Shown here: positions 1 through 7,938 of the stretch, one piece after another
How the letters are laid out: each line of letters starts with the position of its first letter
Numbering within the stretch: the stretch's first letter is position 1
Source of the DNA: CAVVSD01 sp963837655
GTDB taxonomy: Bacteria > Actinomycetota > Thermoleophilia > Solirubrobacterales > Solirubrobacteraceae
Direction: 5' to 3'
Assembly (NCBI GenBank): GCA_963837655.1
Contig: CAWIOK010000023.1
Location: 62,001 to 126,000 of the forward strand
DNA: 64,000 nt
Program-made: the position numbers and the translations under genes
Notes under the pieces: model-generated
Database searches by the model: none
Seen by the model: the letters and a program-made list of their open reading frames with translations, nothing else
Told to the model about the DNA's origin: nothing

Positions 1-1477
1 CGGCGCGCCGCGCAAGCTCCTCCGCGTCCCCGAAGCCCAGCACGTCGCGGGCGAGCTGGGTGAGCGGGCCGTCGACCTGGTACTCGACCCGCTGCATCGT
101 CAGCAGCTTGATGAGGTACAGCGGCGTTCCGTTGAACTTCTCGAACATCTCGTGGCGGGCACCCCACTCGGTGAGGTAGCGCTCGCTGATCTGCCGGAAG
201 ATGCTGATCCGGTCCGTCGCGCTCATGTGCGAGCCCTTCAGCGCCTCCTGGAGCTTGGGCCCGATGTACGGGTCCTCGAGCTCGCGCTTGGTCGGCTGCA
301 GCACGACGCCACGGCCGCAGAGGTCGATGAGGATGTTCACCATCTCGTGCTGCTTCTCGAGGTAGTGGGCGCGGCCGAAGTCCACGAAGATGTTGTTGGG
401 CTTGTACAGCCCGCCGGCGGTGAGGAACCCGGTCTCCTCGGCCGAGATCATGAACGCGCGGCACGTCTCGCGGAAGCGCACGAGGTCGGCCAGCTGCGAC
501 TGGACCACGGGGCTCTTGTTCGTGCCCAGCGCCTCCGTGAGCAGCAGTGCCAGGCCGACCATGAGCTCGGCGTGCACCGTGTGCCGGATCTGGGTCTCGA
601 TGTGGACCCAGTCGAACTGGCGCTGCGGGTACCACTTCGCGTGATCGGGGTTGCCGACGTGCTGGACCTGGTCCCAGGGGATCAGGACGTCGTCGAAGTA
701 GACCATCCCGTCCAGCTCGTCGCCGATGGTCGAGAGCGGCCGGTCGTAGGGGTCCGCGTCGGGCTGCGCGCGGGACTCACGGGCGACGATCGAGACGCCC
801 GGGGTGTTCACGGGCACGAGGGCGTAGATCGTCTGCTCGGGCGTCTGACCCGGGCGCCAGAGGTTCCCGATGAGCAGCTCGTTGACGAACGGGATCGTCG
901 TGCCGATCGCCTTCCAGCCACGGACGACGATGCCCTCGTCGGTCTCCTCCTGGATGGCCAGCATCGGGGTCTCGCCGAGCGCGTCGTCGCGGCCGCGGTC
1001 GTACTGGACGTCGATGAACATCGGCGAGATGGCGATGTCGTCGCGCGTCACACGCGCCCACTGGGCCTCGATGTTGCCGCTGAGGTCGCGGTCTGGGCCC
1101 TTGAAGACGGAGTTCTCCGCCCAGGGCTTGGGATCGTCGGCCTGGGCGTACATGACGACGTTCATGCCCGCCGGCGGACGGGTGAAGATCCCGCCCTTGA
1201 AGTGGCGGAACCAGAACTCGTGGTACGCACGGCGGCGCTGGACGTCCTCCTTGGAGCGCGGGAGGAACCAGTGCATCGACTGGCGGTTGCCGTCGTCGTC
1301 GACGAACGTGAGCGCGTCCTGGTGCTCGGGCTCGAGGTGGAGGTCGTAGTACCGCGCGATCTGCTCCGCGTAGCCACGCGTCTTCGGGTGCGTCGTGACG
1401 TCCTCGATCAGCTCGCCGCCCACGTACAGCCGGCGCCCGTCCCGCAGCGACTCCAGGTACTCCTGACCAGTCCTCAT
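1..1477 (-). CDS. hpaB: 4-hydroxyphenylacetate 3-monooxygenase-type oxygenase (HpaB family), 3' end missing
   Basis: The frame stays open for 492 codons from the ATG at 1477 to the left edge, so only the last few dozen residues are missing compared with the roughly 500-residue family. The translation has the family look throughout: an N-terminal RTGQEYLESL..GR start, a GNIEAQWARVTRDDI stretch near residue 135, a DGMVYFDDVLIPWDQV segment near residue 255 and RQISERYLTEWGARHEMFEKFNG near the end. The family uses FADH2 supplied by a separate reductase to hydroxylate phenols. The likely partner reductase is encoded at 4720-5193. A GAGGAG ribosome site precedes the start. The true substrate cannot be read from sequence. 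Confidence 0.88.
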   Translation of the reverse strand, partial: MRTGQEYLESLRDGRRLYVGGELIEDVTTHPKTRGYAEQIARYYDLHLEPEHQDALTFVDDDGNRQSMHWFLPRSKEDVQRRRAYHEFWFRHFKGGIFTRPPAGMNVVMYAQADDPKPWAENSVFKGPDRDLSGNIEAQWARVTRDDIAISPMFIDVQYDRGRDDALGETPMLAIQEETDEGIVVRGWKAIGTTIPFVNELLIGNLWRPGQTPEQTIYALVPVNTPGVSIVARESRAQPDADPYDRPLSTIGDELDGMVYFDDVLIPWDQVQHVGNPDHAKWYPQRQFDWVHIETQIRHTVHAELMVGLALLLTEALGTNKSPVVQSQLADLVRFRETCRAFMISAEETGFLTAGGLYKPNNIFVDFGRAHYLEKQHEMVNILIDLCGRGVVLQPTKRELEDPYIGPKLQEALKGSHMSATDRISIFRQISERYLTEWGARHEMFEKFNGTPLYLIKLLTMQRVEYQVDGPLTQLARDVLGFGDAEELARRA

Positions 1478-1520
1478 GCCGTCTCTCTCCTCGCTCGTTC
1501 TGGGGGAGATCGTGCGGATC

Positions 1521-1542
1521 GGGGCGTTAACGCCCCCGAAAC
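1521..1542 (-). promoter_or_regulatory. Putative operator upstream of the HpaB-like gene
   Basis: The core GGGGCGTTAACGCCCC (1521-1536) is a perfect 16-bp palindrome lying 44 bp upstream of the monooxygenase ATG. Read on the minus strand together with its flank to 1542, it matches 19 of 22 positions with 4676-4697, in the same orientation relative to the downstream enzyme gene. A shared activator or repressor site is the simplest reading; the candidate binder is the regulator encoded between the two copies. Confidence 0.6.
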
Positions 1543-1592
1543 CGGCGACGGCAGCGACGGCAGCGGAGCGGCCTGACGCCGGCCTTACGCTT

Positions 1593-1610
1593 GGGCGGGC
1601 AAGCTCGCCC
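1593..1610 (-). terminator. Hairpin just after the regulator stop codon
   Basis: GGGCGGGC and GCTCGCCC form an 8-bp stem with one G-U pair and a two-base loop, starting 3 bp beyond the TAA stop of the regulator gene. There is no T-tract, which is normal for GC-rich actinobacterial terminators. Confidence 0.5.
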
Positions 1611-1612
1611 GG

Positions 1613-4600
1613 TTACCGACGGAGCTGCTGCAGGAGCTTCTGCGTCGAGTCCGAGGGCGCGGCGCCGAGCTCGTCGAGCGCACCTGCGCAGCGGCGGTAG
1701 GCGGCGATGACGCCGTCCTCGTCGCCCACAGCGCCGGCCAGGCGCATGAGCAGCCGCCACGCACCCTCCTTGAAGGGATCCTCCGCCAGCGCGCGCTCGG
1801 CCAGCTCGACCGCCTCCGCGTAGCGATCGGCCTCGAACGCCAGGCGCGCGGACTCCAGCCGCGCGTCCGCACGCAACTCGGCGAGGTGCTCGCGGCGCTC
1901 GGCGACCCACGGCGCGTCGACGCCCTCCATGTACTCGCCGCGATCGAGCAGCGCGAGCGCCTCCAGCAGCGCGGTCAGGCGCTCCTCGCCCTGCAGGCGC
2001 GACGCCTCGGAGAGCAGCGACTCCGCATGCGCAGCGTCGCCCGACAGCGCGACCGGCGCCCCGAACCGCAGCCGGCTGCCGTCGAACGCCGGGCCGAGGC
2101 CCTCCGGCAGCACCTCGCGCAGCCGGTGGACGGCCTGGCGCAGGTAGGCGCGGGCCGACTCGTCCGCGCGGCCGTCGAACAGCGCGTCGAGCAGCTCGCT
2201 GCGCTCCGCCTCCTGCCCTGGCACCGATGCAAGGTAGGCCAGCAGCGCGACGCTCTTGGCGATGCGCGGTCGCACCTCGCGGCCCTCGACCTCGATCGCG
2301 GGGCGGCCGAGCTCGATCACGCGCACCGGGGTCGCCGTGCTGACGTCGAGCGCGACCCCGCCGACCATGAGCGCCCGCCCGATCGCGTGCCAGCGCGAGT
2401 CGGGTGATGCCTCCGCGTCCAGCCGCCGCGCGACGACGGCGGGGAAGTCGGCCAGCGCGAGGAGCAGGTGGTGGTTGGAGCCCTGCCGCGTCGCGGCGTC
2501 CAGCGCCATGTCCGCCGCGCGATCAGCCGCGTCCTCATCGCCGCGGCGCCAGTGCGCCTCGGCGAGCAGCGCGGCGGCGGTCGGGAGCTCGAGGATGCGC
2601 CCTGAGCGCTGCATGCTGGCCACCGCGCGCGACAGCGGATCGACCGCGTCCGCGTCCGGGCTGCTCAGCAGGAGCGCGAGCCCGCGCCAGGTCTCCAGCT
2701 GCTCCTCGATGAAGTCGTAGCGGCGCGCGTCGCCCTCCCGCTCCAGCGCGTCGAGGATCGCGAGCGCTGCGGGCGGATCGTGCGCGAGGCGCAGCTCGAG
2801 CTTGGCCTCGATCAGGCGGTTGAGCATCTCGAACACGATCGAGCCGGTCTCGTGGATGAGGGCGCGGCCCGTCGCGAGCACCTCGCGGGCCTGCGCGACG
2901 TCGCCGAGGTCGATCATGAGCTCCGCGCCGACGATCCCGTGCGTCCACGCAGGCGACCACGCGTCGGGAGGAGTCGCCGCGTACAGCGCCAGCGCCTGCT
3001 CGGTGCGACCCATGGCGCGTAGCGCGCCGATGCGCCACGGGCTGTCCACGGCCGCGACCCAGGACGACTCGGGCTCGTGGGAGACGTCCGGCAGGCGGCC
3101 GTGCGCGTAGTGCACGCGCATGATGAGGGCGTCGAGCGGGCCACCGCTGGGCTGCGGCGGCGGCTCGGGCTCGCCTGTCGGCTCGTGGTGGACGAGCCTC
3201 AGGAGGTAGCGGACGACGTCGGCCTCTGGGCTGCGCGGCGTCATCTCGATGACCTCGCGGGCGTCGTCGATGCGCCCGACGTGCCAGAGGCACCAGCCCA
3301 TCATGCTGCCGATCATCGGTGATGTGCGCGCGAGGCGGTCGCGCTCACCCGCCCGCGCCAGCCGGTCGGCGACGGCGGCGCCGCGCCGGAAGTCCTCGAC
3401 GGAGATCGCCAGCATGAGCTCCGCGGACGTCAGCGGCTCGGAGGCACCCGCGATCGGGTCGAGCTCGCGCAGCCACGCGTCGGCGAGCTCGAAGTCCAGC
3501 CGCTCGACGACGCGGCGGATCGCTCGCTCGGCGGGCGCCACGGCCCGGTCGGGCGCGCCGGCCCGCAACAGCTCGGCAGCGGCCTCCTCGTGGTGGCCCT
3601 CGGAGAGCAGCAGCTCGCCGTGGGAGCGGCGCAGCGTGCGGACCTCGCCGGAGGGTCGCCGATCGAGGCGCTCGGCGAGGTACTCGCGGAACCGCGGGTG
3701 CGGGCGCATGCAACGGCGGTCCTGCTCCCAGGCGACCGGCAGGTGCTTGGCCCGCAACCTGACCAGCAGCTCGCCGGCGCCCTCCACGCCGAGCGCCTCG
3801 GCGCGCTCGGCAGTGACCTCGTCCAGCAGCGAGGTGACCTCCAACAGCTCGCGTTCGTCGGGGGCGAGCCGCGACAGGATCTGCGTGGCGAGGTAGCCGT
3901 GCAGCGGGTCGGCCTCGCCGCCGACGCCCTGGACGTGGTCCGCCGATCGCCACGCCTCGAACAGGACACCGGTCACCCATCCGCCGGTGTCCGCGACGGC
4001 CTGCACGGGGTCGATGCCCTCCCGGCCCGCGCGCGCGAGCGCCTCGGCCGCCTCCTCGGACGTGAACGCGAGACTGCCCTCACCGATGGTCGCGACGGCG
4101 CCGAACGCGCCCCGATCGCCGAGGTCCAGCGCGACCTCCGACCGGCTGAGGAGCACGACCCCCAGGCTGGGCGGCGCGTAGCGCACGACCGCACCGATGA
4201 CCGCGAGCGCGGCGTCGTGGCCGGCGAGCCGCTCGAGCCCGTCGACGACGAGCAGCATCTCGACGCCGGCCGTCGCCTCGGCGAGCAGGCCTGCCGCCTC
4301 TGCGTGCGGGATGCGTGCCGCCATCGCGGTCGTCGCGACGTCGCGCGCGGCGGGCGCGGGACCACCCAGCGCCGCCTCGAGGTAGGTCAGCAGGCGCCCG
4401 GGCGCGGCGTCGGTGTCGTCGAGCGTCAGCCACGCGACCGGACGGTCCAGCAGCGCCGCCGCCTGGACGACCGCCGTCGTCTTGCCCGCGCCCGCGGTGG
4501 CCGTGACGAGGACGAGCGAGTGCCGGCGCAGCAACTCGGCGACGAGCCCGCTGACCCGCGGCCGGGCGGCGAGGCGCTCGCCCAGCGGGGGCACCGCCAA

Positions 4601-4627
4601 CTTGCTCTGGATCACGGCGGCCGACAC
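1613..4627 (-). CDS. MalT-like STAND ATPase regulator with C-terminal SARP/BTAD module
   Basis: The protein of about 1004 residues begins with a MalT-style SKLAVPPLGERLAARPRV segment and a Walker A motif TATAGAGKTT near residue 45, followed by a long helical TPR-like middle. From about residue 769 it has an OmpR-like winged-helix region and then, from about 875 to the end, a bacterial transcriptional activator domain (AFEADRYAEAVELAERALAEDPFKEGAWRLLMR). This places the DNA-binding module at the C-terminus instead of the usual SARP N-terminus. The GTG at 4627 has a good GAGGAG site five bases upstream, so I prefer it to the ATG at 4663. It lies between the two monooxygenase genes and probably controls them; the ligand is unknown. 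Confidence 0.8.
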   Translation of the reverse strand: MSAAVIQSKLAVPPLGERLAARPRVSGLVAELLRRHSLVLVTATAGAGKTTAVVQAAALLDRPVAWLTLDDTDAAPGRLLTYLEAALGGPAPAARDVATTAMAARIPHAEAAGLLAEATAGVEMLLVVDGLERLAGHDAALAVIGAVVRYAPPSLGVVLLSRSEVALDLGDRGAFGAVATIGEGSLAFTSEEAAEALARAGREGIDPVQAVADTGGWVTGVLFEAWRSADHVQGVGGEADPLHGYLATQILSRLAPDERELLEVTSLLDEVTAERAEALGVEGAGELLVRLRAKHLPVAWEQDRRCMRPHPRFREYLAERLDRRPSGEVRTLRRSHGELLLSEGHHEEAAAELLRAGAPDRAVAPAERAIRRVVERLDFELADAWLRELDPIAGASEPLTSAELMLAISVEDFRRGAAVADRLARAGERDRLARTSPMIGSMMGWCLWHVGRIDDAREVIEMTPRSPEADVVRYLLRLVHHEPTGEPEPPPQPSGGPLDALIMRVHYAHGRLPDVSHEPESSWVAAVDSPWRIGALRAMGRTEQALALYAATPPDAWSPAWTHGIVGAELMIDLGDVAQAREVLATGRALIHETGSIVFEMLNRLIEAKLELRLAHDPPAALAILDALEREGDARRYDFIEEQLETWRGLALLLSSPDADAVDPLSRAVASMQRSGRILELPTAAALLAEAHWRRGDEDAADRAADMALDAATRQGSNHHLLLALADFPAVVARRLDAEASPDSRWHAIGRALMVGGVALDVSTATPVRVIELGRPAIEVEGREVRPRIAKSVALLAYLASVPGQEAERSELLDALFDGRADESARAYLRQAVHRLREVLPEGLGPAFDGSRLRFGAPVALSGDAAHAESLLSEASRLQGEERLTALLEALALLDRGEYMEGVDAPWVAERREHLAELRADARLESARLAFEADRYAEAVELAERALAEDPFKEGAWRLLMRLAGAVGDEDGVIAAYRRCAGALDELGAAPSDSTQKLLQQLRR

Positions 4628-4675
4628 CGGTGCTCCTCGTCCGGGGCGCGCATCGTGCCACATCGGCCGTCGCCC

Positions 4676-4697
4676 GTTTCGGCGGCGTTAACGTCCG
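4676..4697 (+). promoter_or_regulatory. Putative operator upstream of the flavin reductase gene
   Basis: This copy contains GGCGTTAACGTC, an imperfect version of the palindrome at 1521-1536, preceded by the same GTTTCGG flank. It ends 22 bp before the reductase ATG at 4720 and lies in the 92-bp gap between that gene and the divergent regulator. Confidence 0.55.
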
Positions 4698-4719
4698 CGT
4701 CGGCACCATCGTCGGCGTG

Positions 4720-5193
4720 ATGGGAAACGATCCTTACCGTGAAGCCGTCGGGCACTTCACCACCGGCGTCGCCGTGATCACGACGACGCACCAGGGCGTC
4801 CGGTACGGCGTGACCGCCAGTGCCGTGAGCTCTCTCTCGATGGACCCGCCGATGCTGCTGGTCTGCCTCAACCAGCGCCTCGCCACTCGCGATGCCGTCG
4901 TTGCGGCGCGCCACTTCGCCGTGAACATCCTGGCCGAGGACCAGGCGGAGATGGCGATGCAGTTCGCGACGCGAGCACCGGACAAGTTCGCTGGTGTCCG
5001 CCTCGCCGAGGGGGCCCACGGCGTGCCGCTGCTGCGCGACGCGCTCGCGCACCTGCAGTGCAGGGTGGTCGATCCGGTCGATGCCGCCACGCACACCGTG
5101 ATCCTGGCCGAGGTCGACGACGTCGGCATCGGCAGCGGCAGTCCCCTCGCCTACTTCCGAGGGTCCTTCGGCCGCTTCGAGATGGCGGCCTAG
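4720..5193 (+). CDS. hpaC: Flavin reductase of two-component monooxygenase (HpaC-like)
   Basis: The 157-residue product has the flavin-reductase-like split-barrel fold: FTTGVAVITT near the N-terminus, VTASAVSSLSMDPPMLLVC in the middle and a C-terminal PLAYFRGSFGRFE. The family reduces FMN or FAD with NAD(P)H and releases it to a partner oxygenase, here most likely the HpaB-like enzyme. I start at the ATG at 4720 because the conserved domain begins there and the upstream frame is occupied by the shared operator; the adjacent GTG at 4717 is also possible. Its stop codon overlaps the convergent FadH-like gene within a CTAG. Confidence 0.85.
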   Translation: MGNDPYREAVGHFTTGVAVITTTHQGVRYGVTASAVSSLSMDPPMLLVCLNQRLATRDAVVAARHFAVNILAEDQAEMAMQFATRAPDKFAGVRLAEGAHGVPLLRDALAHLQCRVVDPVDAATHTVILAEVDDVGIGSGSPLAYFRGSFGRFEMAA

Positions 5194-7124
5194 CCTCGGG
5201 CCAGCGCGCGCGCGGCCTCCAGGCCCTCGCTGAACGCGCGCACCGCGTCCAGCTCGCCCGCGTGACGTGCGCCGCCGACGACGACGTGTGGCAGCTCGAG
5301 CTCCGCGAGAAGGCCCGCCAGTGCGTCCTCGCGCTCCTGCCCGGCCGCGATGACGACGGCGTCTGCCGGGATCGTCTCGCCCTCGATCCGCAGGCCGCCG
5401 GGCTCGATCGCGAGGTAGGTGACGCCCGTCAGCGTCCGGACGCCGGCGCGCCGCAGCGCATCGAGCGCCACCCAGCGCGTCGACTTCCCGATCCCCTCGC
5501 CGATGCGCCCGCCGCGCCGCAGGAGCGTGATCGCCGGGCCGCCCTCGCCGGCGAGCCGGTGGGCGACATCGACGCCGATGCCGCCCGCGCCCACGATCGC
5601 CACCGTGTCGCCGGCGACGCCGTCGGTGAGCGCCTGCGCGTAGGGGACGACGTGCGGCAGGTCGCGGCCGGCGATGTCGACCTCGCGTGGGCGCACCCCC
5701 GTCGCCAGGACGGCTGCGTCGAACGCGGCGAGCTCGCCCGCGTCGTGCATCCCCAGCCGCCGCCCGAGATGCACGCGGACGCCGAGCCGCGCGAGCTCTG
5801 CGGTGAAGTAGGCGATCGTGCCGCCGAACATCTCCTTGCCGGGCACGAGGCGCGCGAGGCGGAACTGGCCGCCGAGCTCGCCGTCGGCCTCGAACAGCTC
5901 GACGTCCGCGCCCAGCTCGGCCAGCGCGCGCGCCGCCTCCAGCCCCGCCGGGCCGCCGCCGACCACCGCGACCCGCCGCCCCGCGCCCCCGTCGGGTGCA
6001 GGCTCCTGTTCTCGACCGGCTCGCGGATTGACCATGCAGGACACGCGCAGGTCGTAGATCGACCGGTCGATGCAGGCTTGGTTGCAGGCGATGCACGGGT
6101 TGACGGGCAGGCCGCGCCTGCTGCGCCCGACAAGCGAGGCGTCGGCCAGGAACGGCCGCGCCATCGAGACGAAGTCGACGGTCCCGTCACGCAGGAGACG
6201 CTCCGCGGTGGCGAGGCTCGCCACGCGGTTGCCCGCGATCACCGGCAGCGTCCCGACGGCCGCCTTGATCGCCTCGGCGCGCGGGAAGAACGCCCCCTCG
6301 GGCACCGCACCCTGCACCGTCGGCGCCGGCGACTCGTGCCATCCGACGCCGACGTTGATCGCGTCGACGCCCGCCCCGGCCAGCTCGACGGCGAAGCCGA
6401 GGACCTCCTCCAGCGTCGTCGAGCCGGGCATGAGGTCCTGGCCCGTGATGCGGAAGATCACCGGGAAGGACGGCCCGACGGCCGTGCGGACCGCGCGCGC
6501 GACCTCGACGCCGAAGCGCCGGCGACGGACGGGATCCCCGCCCCAGTCGTCGTCGCGCAGGTTCGTCAGCGGCGAGAGGAACTGGTCGACGAGATAGCCC
6601 TCCGAGCCCATGACCTCGACCGCGTCGTACCCGAGCGCCTGCGCGTGGCGCGCGCCGTGGGCGAACGCGTCCAGCACCCCGACGATCCCCTCGTCGTCCA
6701 GGACGCGGGGCGTCTCGCGGTTGAAGCGGCTGGCGACCGCCGACGGCCCCACCGGCTGCAGGCCGAACGCCTCCTCGAACGCGTAGCGCCCCGCGTGGAA
6801 CAGCTGCAGCGCGACCAGGCCGCCCTCGGCGTGCACCGCCGGAGGCGTGGCGGCCAGGACCTCGCGGCCGGCGGCCTCGTTGACGAATGCGTAGCTGCGC
6901 CCGCCGGCGCCCTCGCGCGAGACCGCCGCGCCGCCCGTGACGATCAGCCCCGCGCCGCCCCGTGCGCGCTCGGCGTAGAAGGCGGCGAGGGCGCCGCCGG
7001 CTGGGTCGGCCTCCGACCCGAGGTGCATCGACCCCATGACGATCCGGTGGGGCAGCCCGAGCGTGCCGATGGCGCCGGGCCGCAGCGCATGGGGATGGCG
7101 CTGCGCTGCGGTCGGGTCAGGCAT
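5190..7124 (-). CDS. 2,4-dienoyl-CoA reductase-like flavoprotein (FadH/AnsM type)
   Basis: The 644-residue protein has an N-terminal FMN TIM barrel with GYDAVEVMGSEGYL near residue 170 (the catalytic Tyr position of FadH) and GWHES near residue 261 (the catalytic His position). A CIACNQAC cluster near 345 with a further Cys about 11 residues on would bind a 4Fe-4S cluster. FAD (VVGGGPAGLEAARAL, about 390) and NAD(P)H (AIVGAGGIGVDVAHRL, about 512) domains follow. It is the last gene of a coupled operon, and its start overlaps the preceding reductase gene by 8 bp. In cyclohexanecarboxyl-CoA clusters a homologue (AnsM) is thought to reduce a ring dienoyl-CoA intermediate. Generic fatty-acid dienoyl reduction is the alternative. 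Confidence 0.88.
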   Translation of the reverse strand: MPDPTAAQRHPHALRPGAIGTLGLPHRIVMGSMHLGSEADPAGGALAAFYAERARGGAGLIVTGGAAVSREGAGGRSYAFVNEAAGREVLAATPPAVHAEGGLVALQLFHAGRYAFEEAFGLQPVGPSAVASRFNRETPRVLDDEGIVGVLDAFAHGARHAQALGYDAVEVMGSEGYLVDQFLSPLTNLRDDDWGGDPVRRRRFGVEVARAVRTAVGPSFPVIFRITGQDLMPGSTTLEEVLGFAVELAGAGVDAINVGVGWHESPAPTVQGAVPEGAFFPRAEAIKAAVGTLPVIAGNRVASLATAERLLRDGTVDFVSMARPFLADASLVGRSRRGLPVNPCIACNQACIDRSIYDLRVSCMVNPRAGREQEPAPDGGAGRRVAVVGGGPAGLEAARALAELGADVELFEADGELGGQFRLARLVPGKEMFGGTIAYFTAELARLGVRVHLGRRLGMHDAGELAAFDAAVLATGVRPREVDIAGRDLPHVVPYAQALTDGVAGDTVAIVGAGGIGVDVAHRLAGEGGPAITLLRRGGRIGEGIGKSTRWVALDALRRAGVRTLTGVTYLAIEPGGLRIEGETIPADAVVIAAGQEREDALAGLLAELELPHVVVGGARHAGELDAVRAFSEGLEAARALARG

Positions 7125-7938
7125 CCCCGGTCGCGCCGGGCAGGACGAGCGGGCCGGTCGCGTCGTCGTGGAACGGCGGCGCGACGATACTCAGCCCGCC
7201 GTCGACGACCAGCGTCTGGCCGGTGACGTACTCCGACGCGGGGTGCAGCAGGAACCAGATGCAGTCCGCGACCTCCTGCACCGTGCCCATCCGGCGCTTG
7301 GGGATCTTCGGCAGCACGGTGTCGAGCGACGGCATCCCCTCGACGCCGTAGAAGTAGGCCGAGGAGTCCGACTCGATGATGCCGCCGTTGACCGCGTTGA
7401 CGTTGATGCCGCGCGCTCCGAACTCGAGCGCCATGTAGCGCACGTAGGCCTCCAGCGCGGCCTTCGCCGCCCCGAGCGCCGCGTACGTCGGGTACGCGCG
7501 GATGCTGCCGTAGCTGGAGAGGACGACGATCCGCCCGCCGTCGCGCATGAGCGGGACGGCGTGCTGCGCCCCGAGCACGAAGGCCCGGACGTTCATCGCG
7601 TACGTGCGGTCGAGGTGGTGCTGGCGGAGGTCCTCGATCGACTTGAACGCGGCGGCCGCCGCGTTGGCGACGAAGTAGTCGATGCGCCCGTAGGCCTCGG
7701 CCGCCGCGGCGAAGAGCCGGTCGATGTCGGCCGGATCCTCCATGTCGGCCTGGACGGCGATGGCGTCGCCACCGGCCTCCTGCACCAGGCGAACGGCCTC
7801 CTGGGCGAGGTCCTCGTTGCGCTTGAAGTTGATGACGACCGACGCGCCCTCGCCGGCCATCTTGACCGCCAGCGCCCGACCGATCCCGCGCGAGCTGCCA
7901 GTGATGAGCGCGACCTTGCCGGCCGCGAAGCCCGTCAT
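7117..7938 (-). CDS. FabL/ChcA-like enoyl-thioester reductase (SDR)
   Basis: The 273-residue short-chain dehydrogenase has the nucleotide motif GSSRGIG and a catalytic pair spaced Tyr-x6-Lys (TYAALGAAKAALEAY), as in FabL/FabI-type enoyl reductases, instead of the usual Tyr-x3-Lys. The family saturates 2-enoyl thioesters with NAD(P)H. Given the neighbouring EPSP-synthase/ligase fusion, the best functional match is 1-cyclohexenylcarbonyl-CoA reductase (ChcA); a FabL fatty-acid-synthesis role is the alternative. The ATG at 7938 overlaps the upstream stop as ATGA. The frame is open further upstream, but that stretch lies inside the dehydrogenase gene. Confidence 0.85.
   Translation of the reverse strand: MTGFAAGKVALITGSSRGIGRALAVKMAGEGASVVINFKRNEDLAQEAVRLVQEAGGDAIAVQADMEDPADIDRLFAAAAEAYGRIDYFVANAAAAAFKSIEDLRQHHLDRTYAMNVRAFVLGAQHAVPLMRDGGRIVVLSSYGSIRAYPTYAALGAAKAALEAYVRYMALEFGARGINVNAVNGGIIESDSSAYFYGVEGMPSLDTVLPKIPKRRMGTVQEVADCIWFLLHPASEYVTGQTLVVDGGLSIVAPPFHDDATGPLVLPGATGDA

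Noticed and set aside
152..1576. A 474-codon plus-strand open frame
   Set aside because: It is antisense to the HpaB-like gene, has Arg/Val/Asp-rich composition without domains, and arises from high GC at third positions of the true gene.
1..5193. Making the HpaB/HpaC pair part of the cyclohexanecarboxyl-CoA operon
   Set aside because: The reductase gene is convergent with that operon and the pair has its own shared operator and regulator, so a separate unit is more likely.
5058..7226. A 722-codon plus-strand open frame
   Set aside because: It runs antisense to the FadH-like gene, whose cofactor motifs are all intact; the plus-strand product has no recognisable domain.
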